A DNA stretch of 64,000 nt from Isoetes taiwanensis (GCA_021234155.1 JAJEKV010000005.1:27366689-27430688), one strand, 5' to 3'. Numbered from the stretch's first letter, positions 1-18,151 are shown. Made by a program: numbers and translations. Notes: a model not told the origin generated them from the sequence alone.

Positions 1-198
1 TGCAACATACCACTTTTTAGGTTAAAAATAACACTTTCGAGTCCAAGTAAGGCACAAAGAAATGACTTAGAGTGACAATATTTTAGCTTGTTTTCCTGTC
101 TTTTCTTGGCCTTCTGGGCACAAGTTTAGTAAATGTTATTCTGGAATACAACTTTCGTTTCAATTTCTGTCTTGACAAGGTAGTTTTCAACGTTTCAG

Positions 199-3100
199 TG
201 GCAGGGAAGAAGGAAGCAAGAGGGCTTCAAAGAAATCTCACAAGCCTAAGCGTCCACACCCTCAGAAGCACACCGCTGACACAGACGAGCCCGCTATTTA
301 CGAGAATTTTCAAACGCAGTGGATCGTGACCAGGGGTGCAGATGGAAAATACAAAGACACCGGCGTTTAAATGCGTCGTAAAATTCTCGGCAACAAAAGG
401 TACGCCGACACCGAGTTTGTCAACCTTGGCACAATAAAAGATGTCTCTGATGTTGCCGGACAAGGAGGTCAGGTGGGGAGGCTTTCCTTCAAGACCTCCC
501 AAGGCTTTATTATTGTGGACATTGCATTCTTTAAAATTGTCAATGTGCAACCACCAAAGATCTTGTACAAATTCTTTTCACACTACGGCTAAAAGCGAAG
601 CTGTGTTCATTAATTAAGCAAGTTTGTTCCAAAGACTGGCGAGGACTTTCCTATCGGTGAGTCCAGAGCAATCGGATGTAGAAAGGTCACAATCACCACC
701 ATACGCTAGTTCTTCAAAGGTCATCGGATAAAGGTTCCGAGGAAGAAGGCGATGAAGAACCCCTGCGCATCAAAAAAAAAACTTAGCGAGGCCAAGGCAC
801 ACGATAGCTGCTAAAGAACCAAAAGAAGCGGAAGGTCTGGGAGGTTGTGGTTCTTTGAAATGAGGAACAACCAAAAGCGAAGAAGGGAAAGGGCAAAGCT
901 CACAGGGTGGCCATTAAAGAAAAGAAGGTGGACAAGACCTCAGAGAGGATGGAACAAATAAATCTTAACAAGTATGTTCAAGGGGTAATATACTTGCGGT
1001 AACATCCATGAGGTTGCCACCAAAGAATGAAGTCGGTGGCCCCTTGAGGTTCGAAAAATCTATGCGACCACTTAAGAAACCCGAAAGATAGAATAAGGAG
1101 CAATCCCAATGCCCACGTTGCTCCAATTGTCGTTCTTGTTGACAGATCCCAATGCATGGACAGGGAAAATGCAGATACTTACATGCACTACGTCCTAGGG
1201 GGTAACCACAGTTTTAAAGCAAGAAGGCAGTTGTACAAGGAGAAAAAGAACCCGAGATATCTTTACGTGCTCTGCTGGCTGTTTCACTCGCTGCCCGACG
1301 GATGAAAGAAGCGAAGATCGTTGCCAACACGCATAATCGCGACAACGAAAGTACAAGCTTAAAATGAGCTTCGTGGACAAAATCAGGTTCATGCATAGGG
1401 AGTTTATTATATTCAAAGAAAAATATGGAGAAGAATTGAAGAAACCAGCAAAATCTCTAGAACTAAAGGAAGCGTGTGCTGTGGAGTGCTGCCTCAAATA
1501 TGACGAGGCTAACAAAAGGCGGTCTCTCATACCACATGACAACTGGTTTCAATTAGCCTTCGTGAGGCGGCGCAGAGTAAGTTTCTTTTGTATTACGGAA
1601 TACCCCCGCAACCATCCCTTGACACATTGCTTTGTTGCTAGCGGATATGGGGGCGCAAAGCGAAATATTTAGCATGTTTGAACGTGGTGAACTGAAAAGT
1701 AAAGGAAAGGTCGCCGAGAAGAAAAAGGGTTCTGACGTCCCTAAAAAGGAAATGACCATAACTGTGTGGAGAGAAATGCAGGGCTTTACAGACCTCGACA
1801 TACTCGAAAGGCTTCTGCAGAAGGTTGTGGACAAAGAATTCACGCTTGAAGAAATGTCAAAAGAGCTGCACAAGTAAGAACTACAAAACATTCTTTCCCG
1901 TTTTTGTTAGTTTGGACGTAGTGTATTCCAGAATACACTACGTCTTAATTTGTAAAACAAAGTGTATTCCGGAATACACTTTGGCTTCGGAGTGTTAGCC
2001 AAAGTGTATTCCGGAATACACTTTGGCTTCGGAGTGTTAGCCAAAGTGTATTCCGGAATACACTTTGTTTTACCCCATAATGCTAAAGCCTCCTTAAAGC
2101 TAAAGTGTATTCTGGAATACACTTTGGCCTATAATTGTTAGTTAAAGTGTATTCCGGAATACACTTTAGCTTCGAAGGGTCAACCAAAGTGTATTCCGGA
2201 ATACACTTTGGCTTGCATGCCTAGGCCACAGCGTATTCTCCAATACCCTTTGTTTACAAAATTTGAGATGCGTGTTCTAGTAAACCGTATTTTATGTCGA
2301 GATGTTTCTTTTCCATGTTTTCGACCTAATTTAACTTCTTTCTAATGTGGTTTTGTTTTACAGCCAAAAAAATGTCATCACATGTCAAACATGCTTGATG
2401 GAACAACTTAACATTGACAGCTGGGACAGATGTAAAGAACTTTACCCCATCGCAACCTCGGACGAAAGGATAGTACAATACGCTCCTAATTTTGAAGGCT
2501 GGGTAAGTTCAAGAGTTTCTTGTTTTTGGGTTACTTGTGTTACAAAGACGATTGTTTTGCAGAGTAAAAAGAAAAATAAGGACCTGCCGGAGGGCTTCAT
2601 GCATCTTGTCGGGGCGGTAGCGTGAGGAGAGGACGCTATGACGGACGGCGTGTTTTGGACAATGAGCCCTCCGAAAATACGAGCGGCTTTACAATGTTTG
2701 ATCAAAACAACATGTTCGTATAGTACGGTGATCGCACCAAACTGGCAAAACAATAAAGCCCCAAGATTTTACGTTGGTAGTAGTACGACCTTCCTTTACG
2801 GTTTAAGCTCAAAGGCGGCCTTCACGACGACCCGCCTTTTAAGAACTCTCGAGTTTAATGCATTCGTCGGCGGCATAAAGAAGATTACCACGGCAAAACA
2901 TTGGAGGTTGGTTGTATTTCACTTTCGAGCATGCGGGCGGCCTTGTGGAAGCCAATTTCAAGACTCATTTTGGTTCCCCACGCAAGGCTGGTTATGAAAA
3001 CATGGTTTGGTAAGCAATTATTCGGAAAGCGTTTCTATTACGGAATCGTTAGGAGTTTCTATTCGAATCACGTTTCTTTCTGCTGTACTTAAACCCTCTC

Positions 3101-3566
3101 TTATGTTTTTGTTCTTAAGGTACAAAACAAACATAAATTACCATGGCGGAGGCCCTAGACTGTTGAGTAAGGTCGAATATCTCCCATTAAACTTCTTTGG
3201 AGTTTTGACGGAAAACGTACAATGGAACACTTCAACACAGCAGCGTGCCAGAACTTTTCGAACGTGTTGGAGTTTCCAGCGGTTTTGCAGAAGCTGCAGG
3301 ACCCTAGTGCACAGGGAAGAATAGTGAATCACTATCAGAAGCCACAGAAGTTGATTAACCATCTTCTGGACATGTTCTCACGTCCAGGAGATTGGGTGCT
3401 CGACGCATTTTCTGGCTCTGGTACAACTATTGCTTGCGCACTTAAGAAGGGCGAATCGTGTGTTGCCATTGATATTGATAAGGAGGCTGTCAGTTTCATC
3501 AAAATGAGGCTTTTACGCTTTACCAACTCTACCGGACGAGAATCAAGAGTTGGGGGCAAAGTCTAA
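199..3566 (+). pseudogene. Decayed spliced gene with DNA N6/N4-methyltransferase-like domain
   Basis: The recognisable end is 3222-3566. It carries an N6/N4 DNA methylase region: HYQKPQKLINHLL (motif X-like), then DWVLDAFSGSGTT (motif I, AdoMet binding) and AIDIDKEAV. A candidate catalytic motif IV, DDPPF, lies upstream at 2826-2840. The order IV, X, I fits beta-class methyltransferases. Other exon-like pieces: 199-370 (basic N-terminus, ends at TAA), 371-592 in the same frame, 1632-1877 (lysine-rich), about 2364-2504 (with CQTC; donor TGG|GTAAGT) and 2563-2625. Introns with good borders end at 198 and 2363 and start near 1576, 2505 and 3008. In-frame stops (368-370; after DDPPF) and frame breaks at 600-1370 and 2640-2900 argue it is dead or a transposon relic. 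Bacterial-type methylases are unusual in plants. Family and domain order are inferred; no target specificity can be read. Confidence 0.6.
1914..2252. repeat. Array of about eight inverted-repeat (palindromic) units
   Basis: Seven clear units and one degenerate unit share the core GTGTATTCCGGAATACAC, usually flanked by AAA and TTT. They lie near 1915-1944 (a variant with GACGTA/TACGTC arms), 1957-1983, 2000-2026, 2041-2067, 2102-2126, 2142-2168, 2184-2210 and 2227-2250 (degenerate). Some spacers repeat (GGCTTCGGAGTGTTAGCC occurs twice), so part of the array grew by tandem duplication. Each unit could form a hairpin. The array sits between an exon-like ORF ending at 1877 and the splice acceptor at 2363, so it is probably intronic. 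Confidence 0.85.
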
Positions 3567-4149
3567 TTTCGATTTTGCTAAGATGACATCTTGAATCTGA
3601 CCTCCTTCACAAGCTCCTTGGATGACGAAGCTACTTTTGCAGGTGAAAGAAGTAGCTCTTCACGCCTTTACCGGAATCAACTCGATTAACGAGAAGCCTA
3701 AGTCACGAGAAAAAGGTAAAAAGATAGCATGGACAAAAGCGAGAGACCGAAGAAGAAAAATGAAGAAGACTACAATTTAGATCTTTGACAGGCCTTATTC
3801 TATGGTTAAGCCACTGATATTTATTATTGATTACCATTTTTGATGTAACACAAAAATAGTAAAGAAATTATTATTGTTATTTTTTCTAAATTTGTGCTTT
3901 TTGTACATCCACCTACAAATAATTTTGTACTCAAGTCTCACTTTTGCTATTTCCACGTGCTTCACTCCAAAAAACCAAAGTCGTGTCCACAAAATACCCC
4001 AAAAATAGGCCCAAAAAAAACCTGATACTCTTCAAACTTTCAACCTCTCTTAAAAAAGGCCATTTTTTAAAATGACGTGCTTTTTTCAAAGGAATCTTTG
4101 AAACGGGAGTGCTGCAACACTCCCGTTTAATTTGCAACCTTGTTTGATG
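3567..4149. other. No gene recognised
   Basis: Downstream tail of the methyltransferase-like relic: a lysine-rich decayed stretch to about 3775, then A/T-rich sequence. I see no gene, RNA or repeat boundary I can support. Confidence 0.5.
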
Positions 4150-5460
4150 ACGTTATGTTATGCTTCCGCTATTATAGGAGCCCATAGAGGAAGGGCGCGC
4201 AAGACACCTTCGTAGCCCCTCCCCCCACCAGAGATATCTTGGGTGCGGGATAAACGTAGTGCCTGTACGGCCGGAGGGCTGGATGGGGGATTTCCCAGGA
4301 GATGTACGACGAGGCATCGTATATTTAGTGGGGAGCGTCACAGACAGACTCCACCAAAGACCCTAAACAAGTGCGACTGATGGGCCTAGTCATATAACTC
4401 TGCTCTATGACTGTTGTTCTACATGGCATACAATGCCTTCCAGCCCGCTGCCGCCTGTAGGTGGATGGAAGCATTTCACTACATATTAGAGGGGAACTCC
4501 ACTCTCAAATACCTGTAGATGGATGCTACTTTCGCATTTTTCACCACCCCGTGGCTGAAGGAGGGACTCGTATCGATAAAAGCGGATGATATAGGGCCAA
4601 TCAAGTTGACTCGCATAAGCAGTCGCATAGCAGAATGTGTCCAGAGCATCGAGATGGCACTGCATGCCTGCTAGAGTATAAGCAAGGAGGTCCACATCAT
4701 CAGTATATATGAGTTGCCTAACAATCTGGTGCAAGAGGTGAGATCCATCGCCCCCATTAGGCAACTCTCCAACTGGTCAATGTAGGAGACAGAGGACATC
4801 CCCGGCGGACCCCGATACTGCTGTTGAATGGCTGGCTTGTCAGATGCAATCGGCTTGAACATGTCTCATACAACCTGTACAACACATTCTGCAAATCTGG
4901 GGGACCACTAGGTCTTTTAATCTTGCCCACAGCTTTTCCTAAGGCATCATGTCAAAAGCCTTTGCGAAGTCCACAGATCTCATCATCGGTTCCTGCTGTC
5001 CCCAATCAGAGTCTATAGTGTGAAGATGTGATCAGTGGCTGAGTGTCGTAGCCTGAACCCTGCCTGTGTGAGGGCTCGGACATCAACTGCCTCTGCCTAG
5101 GACGTCAACTGCTGCTTTAGAATGCCAGCAAGCAATTTTGCGAACACCGAGCTGACCATGATTGTTCGGTAATTGGCTAGGCAGTGCGGGTCACCTGCCT
5201 TGTATATGAGGACAACTCGGCTAGTGGTTTACTATGGGGGAAACCATCCTGCGGGCTGCAGCACCTTGTTGAACATGGCAGTCAACACCTATGGATGGTC
5301 CTGCCCACTTGAGCAACTCCAACTGTATATCATCCAGGTTTGACGCCTTTCTATTGGCTAAATGCTATAGGCCCTAGTCTACATATGCCTCTTAAATGCT
5401 ATAGGCCCTAGTCTACATCTGCCTCTGTGATTTCTAGCATTGGGCCATGCTGCTGTTGGG
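4150..5460 (-). mobile_element. Degraded non-LTR retrotransposon (LINE) reverse-transcriptase relic
   Basis: On the minus strand, 4764-4486 reads QLIYTDDVDLLAYTLAGM followed by a CHLDALDTFC stretch, the Y/F-x-DD catalytic region (motif C) of a LINE reverse transcriptase. It closely resembles the better preserved LINE at 54631-54828 (QLIYVDDVNLLAYTPEDM). Stops and frameshifts occur throughout, and a short segment is duplicated in tandem near 5357-5420. The relic is 5'-truncated and non-functional; it ends about 250 bp before the phytoene desaturase start. Confidence 0.7.
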
Positions 5461-5716
5461 GTCCACAAGAATTAGGTAAAAAATGCTTAAGCAACGTGTA
5501 AAAAGAAATATTCTTACTAATCAGTTCACGACGGTGCAAAATCCTAGTTGGCTACATGGATAACAGGCAGCTCCATTTTGCTCCATTGCCGTGGATAACT
5601 GATGAAGGAGATACCAATACTCGAAGAACACGAGCTGTCCTCTATGACATGGACCGAGTGATATACACAAATTGACGGGACAACGAAGCCTTAGCCCAGC
5701 ATAATTTTCATCGAAG

Positions 5717-11920
<6,204 letters not shown>

Positions 11921-13512
11921 CTGTTACACCATGTATATATTCAACATGTCCTGCTGCAAAATAATGCGAATTTTACATCTTATGATTGCCTCTCCTGTTC
12001 TAGGGATTGAGGTCCATTTTTTACCATTATTTTATCAAATATAATGATGATCTAGTATAACGTGTTAACAGTGTTGAAATTGTTTTCTGTTAGAAATCAC
12101 AAGCAGACATTGTGATCCCTTCACATGTCCTCTAATATTCCTGGAGGAATAAGAGAGTTGGTGAGAACAGGACTTATAGTATTCTAAAAAAGGTTCGTCT
12201 CTCGATTCATACCCAGGTCCTTGAGAACTTACAAGTGATGGAATACCACTCTCTCTGATAACCAACCCCGATCATTGATAAGCACTGCAGGGAGAAAGCT
12301 GGTAAGACGCCTTTCAAATTTTACTATTATTTAAGCAATGCCAAGCTGTGTGAGGGCTTCATAGAGGCAACTTCCTAGAGTTAGAGAACATCTAAGCATG
12401 AGGAGTTTCCAAAAGAGCCAAGAAGATGAAGTGCTGGATTAAAACTCAGGGTACGAATTTAAAAGATATTTGGAGAGCTAACGAATGAAAATACTCAAAT
12501 TATTAGACTTGACCTTGCTAAAAGGAACAAAGTTAACATCATCTAGAGCACAAGGTAAAAGTATTATTAAACGAGCCAAAAGTAAATACCATAACGAGCT
12601 TGACCATGACAGTTTAGATTAGGTTTGCAGACTATATTTGATGGAAATTTAAAAGTACATTTTTTATGATATCAGAAGTTATGAGCTTGAGATGTGATCT
12701 TATCGGTTTACAACAATATCTTCTATCTGAAAATCTCAATGGCAATCTGTGAATAAACAGGGTTCCTACCTAGTAGGTAGGAGAGTGCAAAAGAGATGCA
12801 ATCATATGGCATCTTCTTGCTAGTGGATTGGTGCAATTCTGGGTACTGTGCGCGCGAGAAAAGTGTCACCATAACATTACAAGAGACCCTTTTGCCAAAG
12901 CATGTTGACAGACCAAAATTATTCCCCGACATGAACAGCAAGAGCTTCTAGATTCTGGTAATAGTTTAAAAGAGGGGTTAAGAAAAATTGGTGCGTCTTA
13001 ATATTCATTTTACAGTTGCAGATTGTACATAAACACATTGCGAATCAGTACGTGCATACCTAAAGTCAATCCACTTGCGTCTCAACTGCGCATGTATGGA
13101 AAGCCAGAAACAATAGTCTTGTTAAATGTGAAAATTTGCAATAAGTCTGGGCCTGATGCTAGGATACCAGCAACCTAGTTAGCACTAAAAAGACTCTTAT
13201 AAACTTAAAGAGAGAAGCTTTATCGTAAGAAGAGGATGCTAAGAAATACGTGTTTCGTGCAAAAATTTAATACCAATTTGAAAGTTGCATGTGCAATTTT
13301 CAGCTACATGATAAAAATAGTGTCATTGCAAGATTGTATTTTCAGCTATATAATAAGAAATAATAAGAAAGAAAGAAACACGAAATATAAAAGTCTTGAT
13401 AAATAATCATGATCATGCACATGAAAGAGGAAAAAAACATAACTTGCAAGTCTTTTGACAATGGTATTAGAATGGAACATGAGATGATGGAAGAGTAAGC
13501 AACATCAAATAA
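11921..13512. other. PDS 3' flank and intergenic sequence, no gene recognised
   Basis: A/T-rich sequence after the PDS stop, probably including its 3' UTR in the first few hundred bases. Only short non-homologous reading frames occur; no repeat or RNA gene is evident. Confidence 0.5.
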
Positions 13513-13722
13513 TGGAAGAATAAAGAACATGGAAAAAATTGATTCCAAAAAAATCAATTTTCCTCAAAGATTCCAAAAAATTGATGTTAATGGGAAGAAT
13601 AAAGAACATGGAGAAAATTGATTCCCAAAAAATCAATTTTCCTCAAAGATTCAAAAAAAATGATGATAATGGAAGAATAATGATTCCCAAAAAATCAATT
13701 TTCCTCAAAGCTTCCAAGAAAT
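13513..13722. repeat. Three-copy tandem repeat beside the tRNA-Leu gene
   Basis: Three imperfect units of about 65-75 bp contain AATCAATTTTCCTCAAAG, preceded by GAAGAATAA and GATTCC. Each unit holds a small inverted repeat (AATTGATT/AATCAATT). The last unit runs directly into the 3' end of the tRNA-Leu gene. Confidence 0.75.
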
Positions 13723-13727
13723 TGATG

Positions 13728-13758
<31 letters not shown>

Positions 13759-13802
13759 TTGGAGCCTAAATCCAACGCCTTAGACCACTCGGCCAAACCA
13801 TC
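13723..13802 (-). tRNA. tRNA-Leu (anticodon UAG)
   Basis: The minus strand folds as an 80-nt class II tRNA. A 7-bp acceptor stem (GATGGTT with AGCCATC, one G-T pair) is followed by discriminator A. The D-arm/A box is TGGCCGAGTGG. The anticodon stem TTGGA/TCCAA carries loop TTTAGGC, giving anticodon TAG at 13766-13768. There is a short variable arm and a T arm with GGGTTCAAATCCC (B box). The CCA end is not encoded and there is no intron. An oligo-T terminator (T6 on the minus strand) lies about 30 nt downstream, at 13689-13694. The sequence is of nuclear type, unlike plastid trnL-UAG. Confidence 0.93.
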
Positions 13803-15290
13803 CTAATAGTGTATATTACTTAGCTAATCTTTTTAATAATGTATATTCTATGTTAGAAACACAATGTATAGAAAATGAACATTAAACACTGACGTGGATG
13901 ATAATCCCATGGTTTGCTTTCCTCCGATTTGGAACATTAAGTATTGTGTCATGCAAGTAATCTATATACTACATTCTTTTGTAGTCCCTATGTATGCAAT
14001 TATGGAATCTCATGCTATATATGCTTGCAATTTTCTTTTGTAACTTATTTTTTATTAGTTCGTATGTCGAGAACTTCAATCTAGATTACATACTTTTCTT
14101 CCCCATTCTTGCGTATAATTTTCAATTACAGCAAGGTAAAGATTGTTTTAGACGCTGAAGTCATTTTTATTTGTGTAAAGAACTTAAGCTATATCTCTCT
14201 TCACGAAAGTTACCTCCTCCCCACTCCCCCCTCACCCCCCACAAAAAGAATAAAACAAAAGAGAAAATGCAAGTGAACTATTTTATTCGCAAAGAAAGGA
14301 AATTTAAATTGTTTTTAGTAGGCCCTGACCCCCATCCCCAAAAAAAAAAAAACCAACAATCCCTTGAATTCTAGACTATCCATATGTCTGACACATCGTC
14401 CAAACATCAACTGCCTTACTTTCACCCCTTAGATCCCTTATTATCGAATCAGAGGGTCTCAAAAATTGGAAAATGCCTCTGAAATAAATCCTCTACACTC
14501 TCGACCTCTCAACTGCATACCGCTATCGGCTCCGAGAGAGATGAAAAAAACTCGTTGAGCATCAGGCATTATTAAAGGCTTCTTTGGATAATTAGAGCAG
14601 AATTATCGCCCTATGAAGCATGTAAGTCCAAAAAGTTTTGCTTTCGTTTCCTCGACCATATCAGACTATGGTAGTTTTTCTTGCCTTTCACCGTAGGGTT
14701 GTGCGTTTATCTATTTTAGAAAGGGAGTGCAGCAAGGGCAAAAAACAAAGTTGCAGTTGTATGTTGCTTATCTGCATTGCACTGGCCGAACCTAAAAGAA
14801 GTGAAGGAAAATTATTTTTTATGGCTGGAACAGTGCTCATTTGGACAAATATTATTAGCATTGCAAAGGATCTAGCAAGACAATCCATGGCATGGATTCG
14901 TGAACCTTCTGATATGGAGCTGAGGAAAGATCTTCCAATTTACAATATAGCATTTCTTGTTGCTCTTGAGGTTTCTCTCTACCTTGCATAGGGTTATTTT
15001 AGTCATAGAGTCTAAACCTGCATGATATGGAGTTGAGGAAAGATCTTCTTTAGATTTGCATGAATGGATTAAACTAATTTGTGCATACATAATTTTAGAC
15101 GCATTTCTTTGAATTCCTTCAACGATCATATCCTTGTATTCAGTGAAGTCCTCATACATGATACTAGATATCATTGTTGGCACTTCCTGAGTTTGCATGT
15201 TCTGCTACTAGTTAAGCTATAATCTGCATTTAAATTGTCTCTTCTGCAACATTTCATCTAAATTTCATTTTTTTTGTCTTTTGGCAGTGC
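13803..15290. other. No confident gene; weak exon-like stretches
   Basis: Plus-strand reading frames at 14638-14991 and about 15288-15375 (CYVVHGTDIEEELKRLVDGL, after a CAG acceptor-like site) have ordinary protein-like composition, but I recognise no family. A C-rich/A-rich low-complexity patch lies at 14215-14355. This could be a decayed gene or element. Confidence 0.3.
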
Positions 15291-15554
15291 TATGTTGTAC
15301 ATGGAACTGATATAGAAGAGGAATTGAAGAGACTTGTAGATGGCCTTTGTGTTGCAATCTATGCACCGGCCAAATTGTATCATATGATTTTTCAGATTTT
15401 ACATCGACGCATATAGATGAGCCAGAAAAATCTTTGCTAGTAACTCAAACTTGAATTCTTGCAGGAAAAGGCAAAGTAACTGGAATCAGAGCATAAGTGT
15501 ATATGCGGGATTGCTTATAAGGTTTTGCTTATCATTTCATTGATCTATTTGCCG

Positions 15555-15811
15555 AATGGTGCAATAGTTGCAGATATCTTTACTAAGCCAGTAGGTACAC
15601 AAAAGTTTGTACAGTTTAGATCAGCACTTGATGTTATACCATTGCAATAGCTTCAGATTGTCCAGCTTGAAAGGGGAATGTTAGATACATTGAGTACATT
15701 AGCTACATTGCCGCAATACATTAGAGTACATTTGTATACGTTAAGAGTACATCATGTACATCCCTTGCTGTTGGCCTTCTGTTTTTTACTATTGACCTTT
15801 TAGTGCCCTTT
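15555..15811 (+). mobile_element. Ty1/copia retrotransposon 3' fragment (RNase H tail, PPT, start of LTR)
   Basis: The plus strand reads AIVADIFTKPVGTQKFVQF near 15567-15625, matching the conserved end of copia polyproteins (ADIFTKPL). A stop follows, then polypurine tract GAAAGGGGAA and TGTTAGATACATTG, an LTR start near 15679. The LTR is cut at 15811 by the array starting at 15812. The rest of the polyprotein is missing or too decayed to read. Confidence 0.75.
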
Positions 15812-16494
15812 TGATACGAACTATCCTGAATACCTGAATAAACATAAGAACTTTTACACAAATTAGTAGCCAAAGCCTTATTCAAAGGAGCTCTCCACCC
15901 AACCGGGCCACTCAGCTAGCAATATCAGGCAGAAACATAAAGACGATAAGGCATATCAGGCATATCTGACAATCAGCTTCTGTTAGTAGCTCCTCCCTCG
16001 AGCTGGCAGTCCTCAATATGATACACCAAGAGTTGGGTTTAGGAATATTAATAGGTTACTAGACAAGATTAACAGAAGCTCTAGGAAAAAGAAATAGCCT
16101 TCCTAGGATCAGATTCAAGAGCCAAGAGTAAAGCAGTCTTCTTTGACCCCCGGCCACTCTTTCTGCCATTTCTCTCTCATTCGGATGAATCAGAACAAGT
16201 GCCACACCAAACCGGAAACTAGACTCCGAGACGGTTCCAGAAAAGTAAAATTCGTCCAAATCCGATCTCTGGTTGCTGAGATATAGCCAATTAAAGTTTG
16301 GGTTCTATTTATAGAAGTCTCTGTGACTTTAGCCTTCTTTGGCCTGCCTTTGCCGTTGCCTTTGCCTTTGCCTTTATCTTTGCCTTTTGTTCCCAACCAT
16401 GATATATACTAACTCTATATGATTTTGCCCAATGCATAATCATATTGGCCACTCCCCCGAGCTCATTGTTAGATATTAACCTTAAACCATATCA
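15812..16494 (-). repeat. LTR copy 1 of the tandem array
   Basis: Plus strand begins TGATACGAAC and ends CCATATCA. It encodes on the minus strand two short frames, one starting MGTKGKDKGKGKGNGKG, repeated in all three copies; these are low-complexity LTR sequence rather than genes. Confidence 0.85.
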
Positions 16495-16654
16495 ATTTCT
16501 TCCCTTCTCGGAAGCAACTGACCTCAGTTGCATTGAATACAACTTTCAGGTTCTCGTTAACATCAACTTTAATATGAAGATTATTAACCTTCATAATTTT
16601 ATGAACCAATGACAATATTATAATTCTGTTAAGGCAACTCCCCTAACATAATAT

Positions 16655-17025
16655 TATTATCAACTCGTGGTCACCACCTCCTCGTGGCTTCCTCCTTGGT
16701 TTATGATACCACATGTTCGTGATTTTTGTGTCTACCACCTACTCGTGCTTTTCACATACTAGTGGTTGCCACCTACTCGTGGGCCACTAATTCTTGGTTA
16801 CCACCTACTCGTGGGCCAATTTAGTTCTTGGTTGCCACCTACTCGTGGACCAATTTAGTTCTTGATTGCCACCTGCTCGTGGACCAATTCAACTCGAGGT
16901 TCCCACCTACTCATGGGTCTTTTTCTGCTGTGATTACCACCTACTCGTGGGTCACATTCACTTGTGATTACCACCTACTCGTGGATCACATTCACTCGTG
17001 ATTACCACCTTCTCGTGGATCACTT
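16655..17025. repeat. Minisatellite of CCACCTACTCGTGG motifs (internal region 1)
   Basis: About ten irregularly spaced copies (roughly 30-40 bp apart) of a near-palindromic motif, consensus CCACCTACTCGTGG, with variants (CTGCTCGTGG, CTTCTCGTGG). The same block is at 18312-18682 in the second unit. It lies in the untranslated internal region of the LTR element. Confidence 0.8.
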
Positions 17026-17468
17026 TGAATAACAATATATCGCTTTAAATTGGTTCAAAATATAGTGACTTCTCCCGCTAAAGCAATTAAAGTCTTACAC
17101 GGATAAATAGTATCCAATTAAAGTTTTCCCTCAAAAATAACTTCGGTTCTTAGAATTCTTGAAACACTGGTTCCCTTTTCGCGTATTGCCTCATAAGTCC
17201 CATGCATCTAACTTTCTCGGTTACTCTGCATGTGTATCTGGAAAACTATCTCATGACATGAGTAACTTAAAACTATTTCAATTAAAACTCGAAAAATCAC
17301 CCAAATTCTTGATTTGTTTCGCTGAAATATTTCCCCTTTTTATTGTTTTGTTGGATTCCAGCATCCTTCAAAACATTTAGAGCCACTTCATGATCTCGCC
17401 AAAGATCGTGACAATAGTTCTACTACCCACAGTTCCAAAGAAAATCGAAACTGCGCTCTGATACCAAT

Positions 17469-18151
17469 TGATACGAACTATCCTGAATACCTGAATAAAC
17501 ATAAGAACTTTTACACAAATTAGTAGCCAAAGCCTTATTCAAAGGAGCTCTCCACCCAACTGGGCCACTCAGCTAGCAATATCAGGCAGAAACATAAAGA
17601 CGATAAGGCATATCAGGCATATCTGACAATCAGCTTCTGTTAGTAGCTCCTCCCTCGAGCTGGCAGTCCTCAATATGATACACCAAGGGTTGGGTTTAGG
17701 AATATTAATAGGTTACTAGACAAGATTAACAGAAGCTCTAGGAAAAAGAAATAGCCTTCCTAGGATCAGATTCAAGAGCCAAGAGTAAAGCAGTCTTCTT
17801 TGACCCCCGGCCACTCTTTCTGCCATTTCTCTCTCATTCGGATGAATCAGAACAAGTGCCACACCAAACCGGAAACTAGACTCCGAGACGGTTCCAGAAA
17901 AGTAAAATTCGTCCAAATCCGATCTCTGGTTGCTGAGATATAGCCAATTAAAGTTTGGGTTCTATTTATAGAAGTCTCTGTGACTTTAGCCTTCTTTGGC
18001 CTGCCTTTGCCGTTGCCTTTGCCTTTGCCTTTATCTTTGCCTTTTGTTCCCAACCATGATATATACTAACTCTATATGATTTTGCCCAATGCATAATCAT
18101 ATTGGCCACTCCCCCGAGCTCATTGTTAGATATTAACCTTAAACCATATCA
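17469..18151 (-). repeat. LTR copy 2 of the tandem array
   Basis: Same limits and sequence as copy 1, shifted by 1657 bp. Both neighbours are internal regions, so this LTR is shared by the two units. Confidence 0.85.

Noticed and set aside
199-3566. Giant-virus insertion carrying the methyltransferase
   Set aside because: Several spliceosomal-type introns and no neighbouring virus-like genes; a resident gene or transposon relic fits better.
16059-16396. Lysine/glycine-rich small protein gene repeated three times
   Set aside because: The frames lie in LTRs, are low complexity and repeat only because the LTR repeats.
16655-17025. CRISPR-like array
   Set aside because: Irregular spacing, degenerate motif, inside an LTR element of a plant genome, no cas genes.
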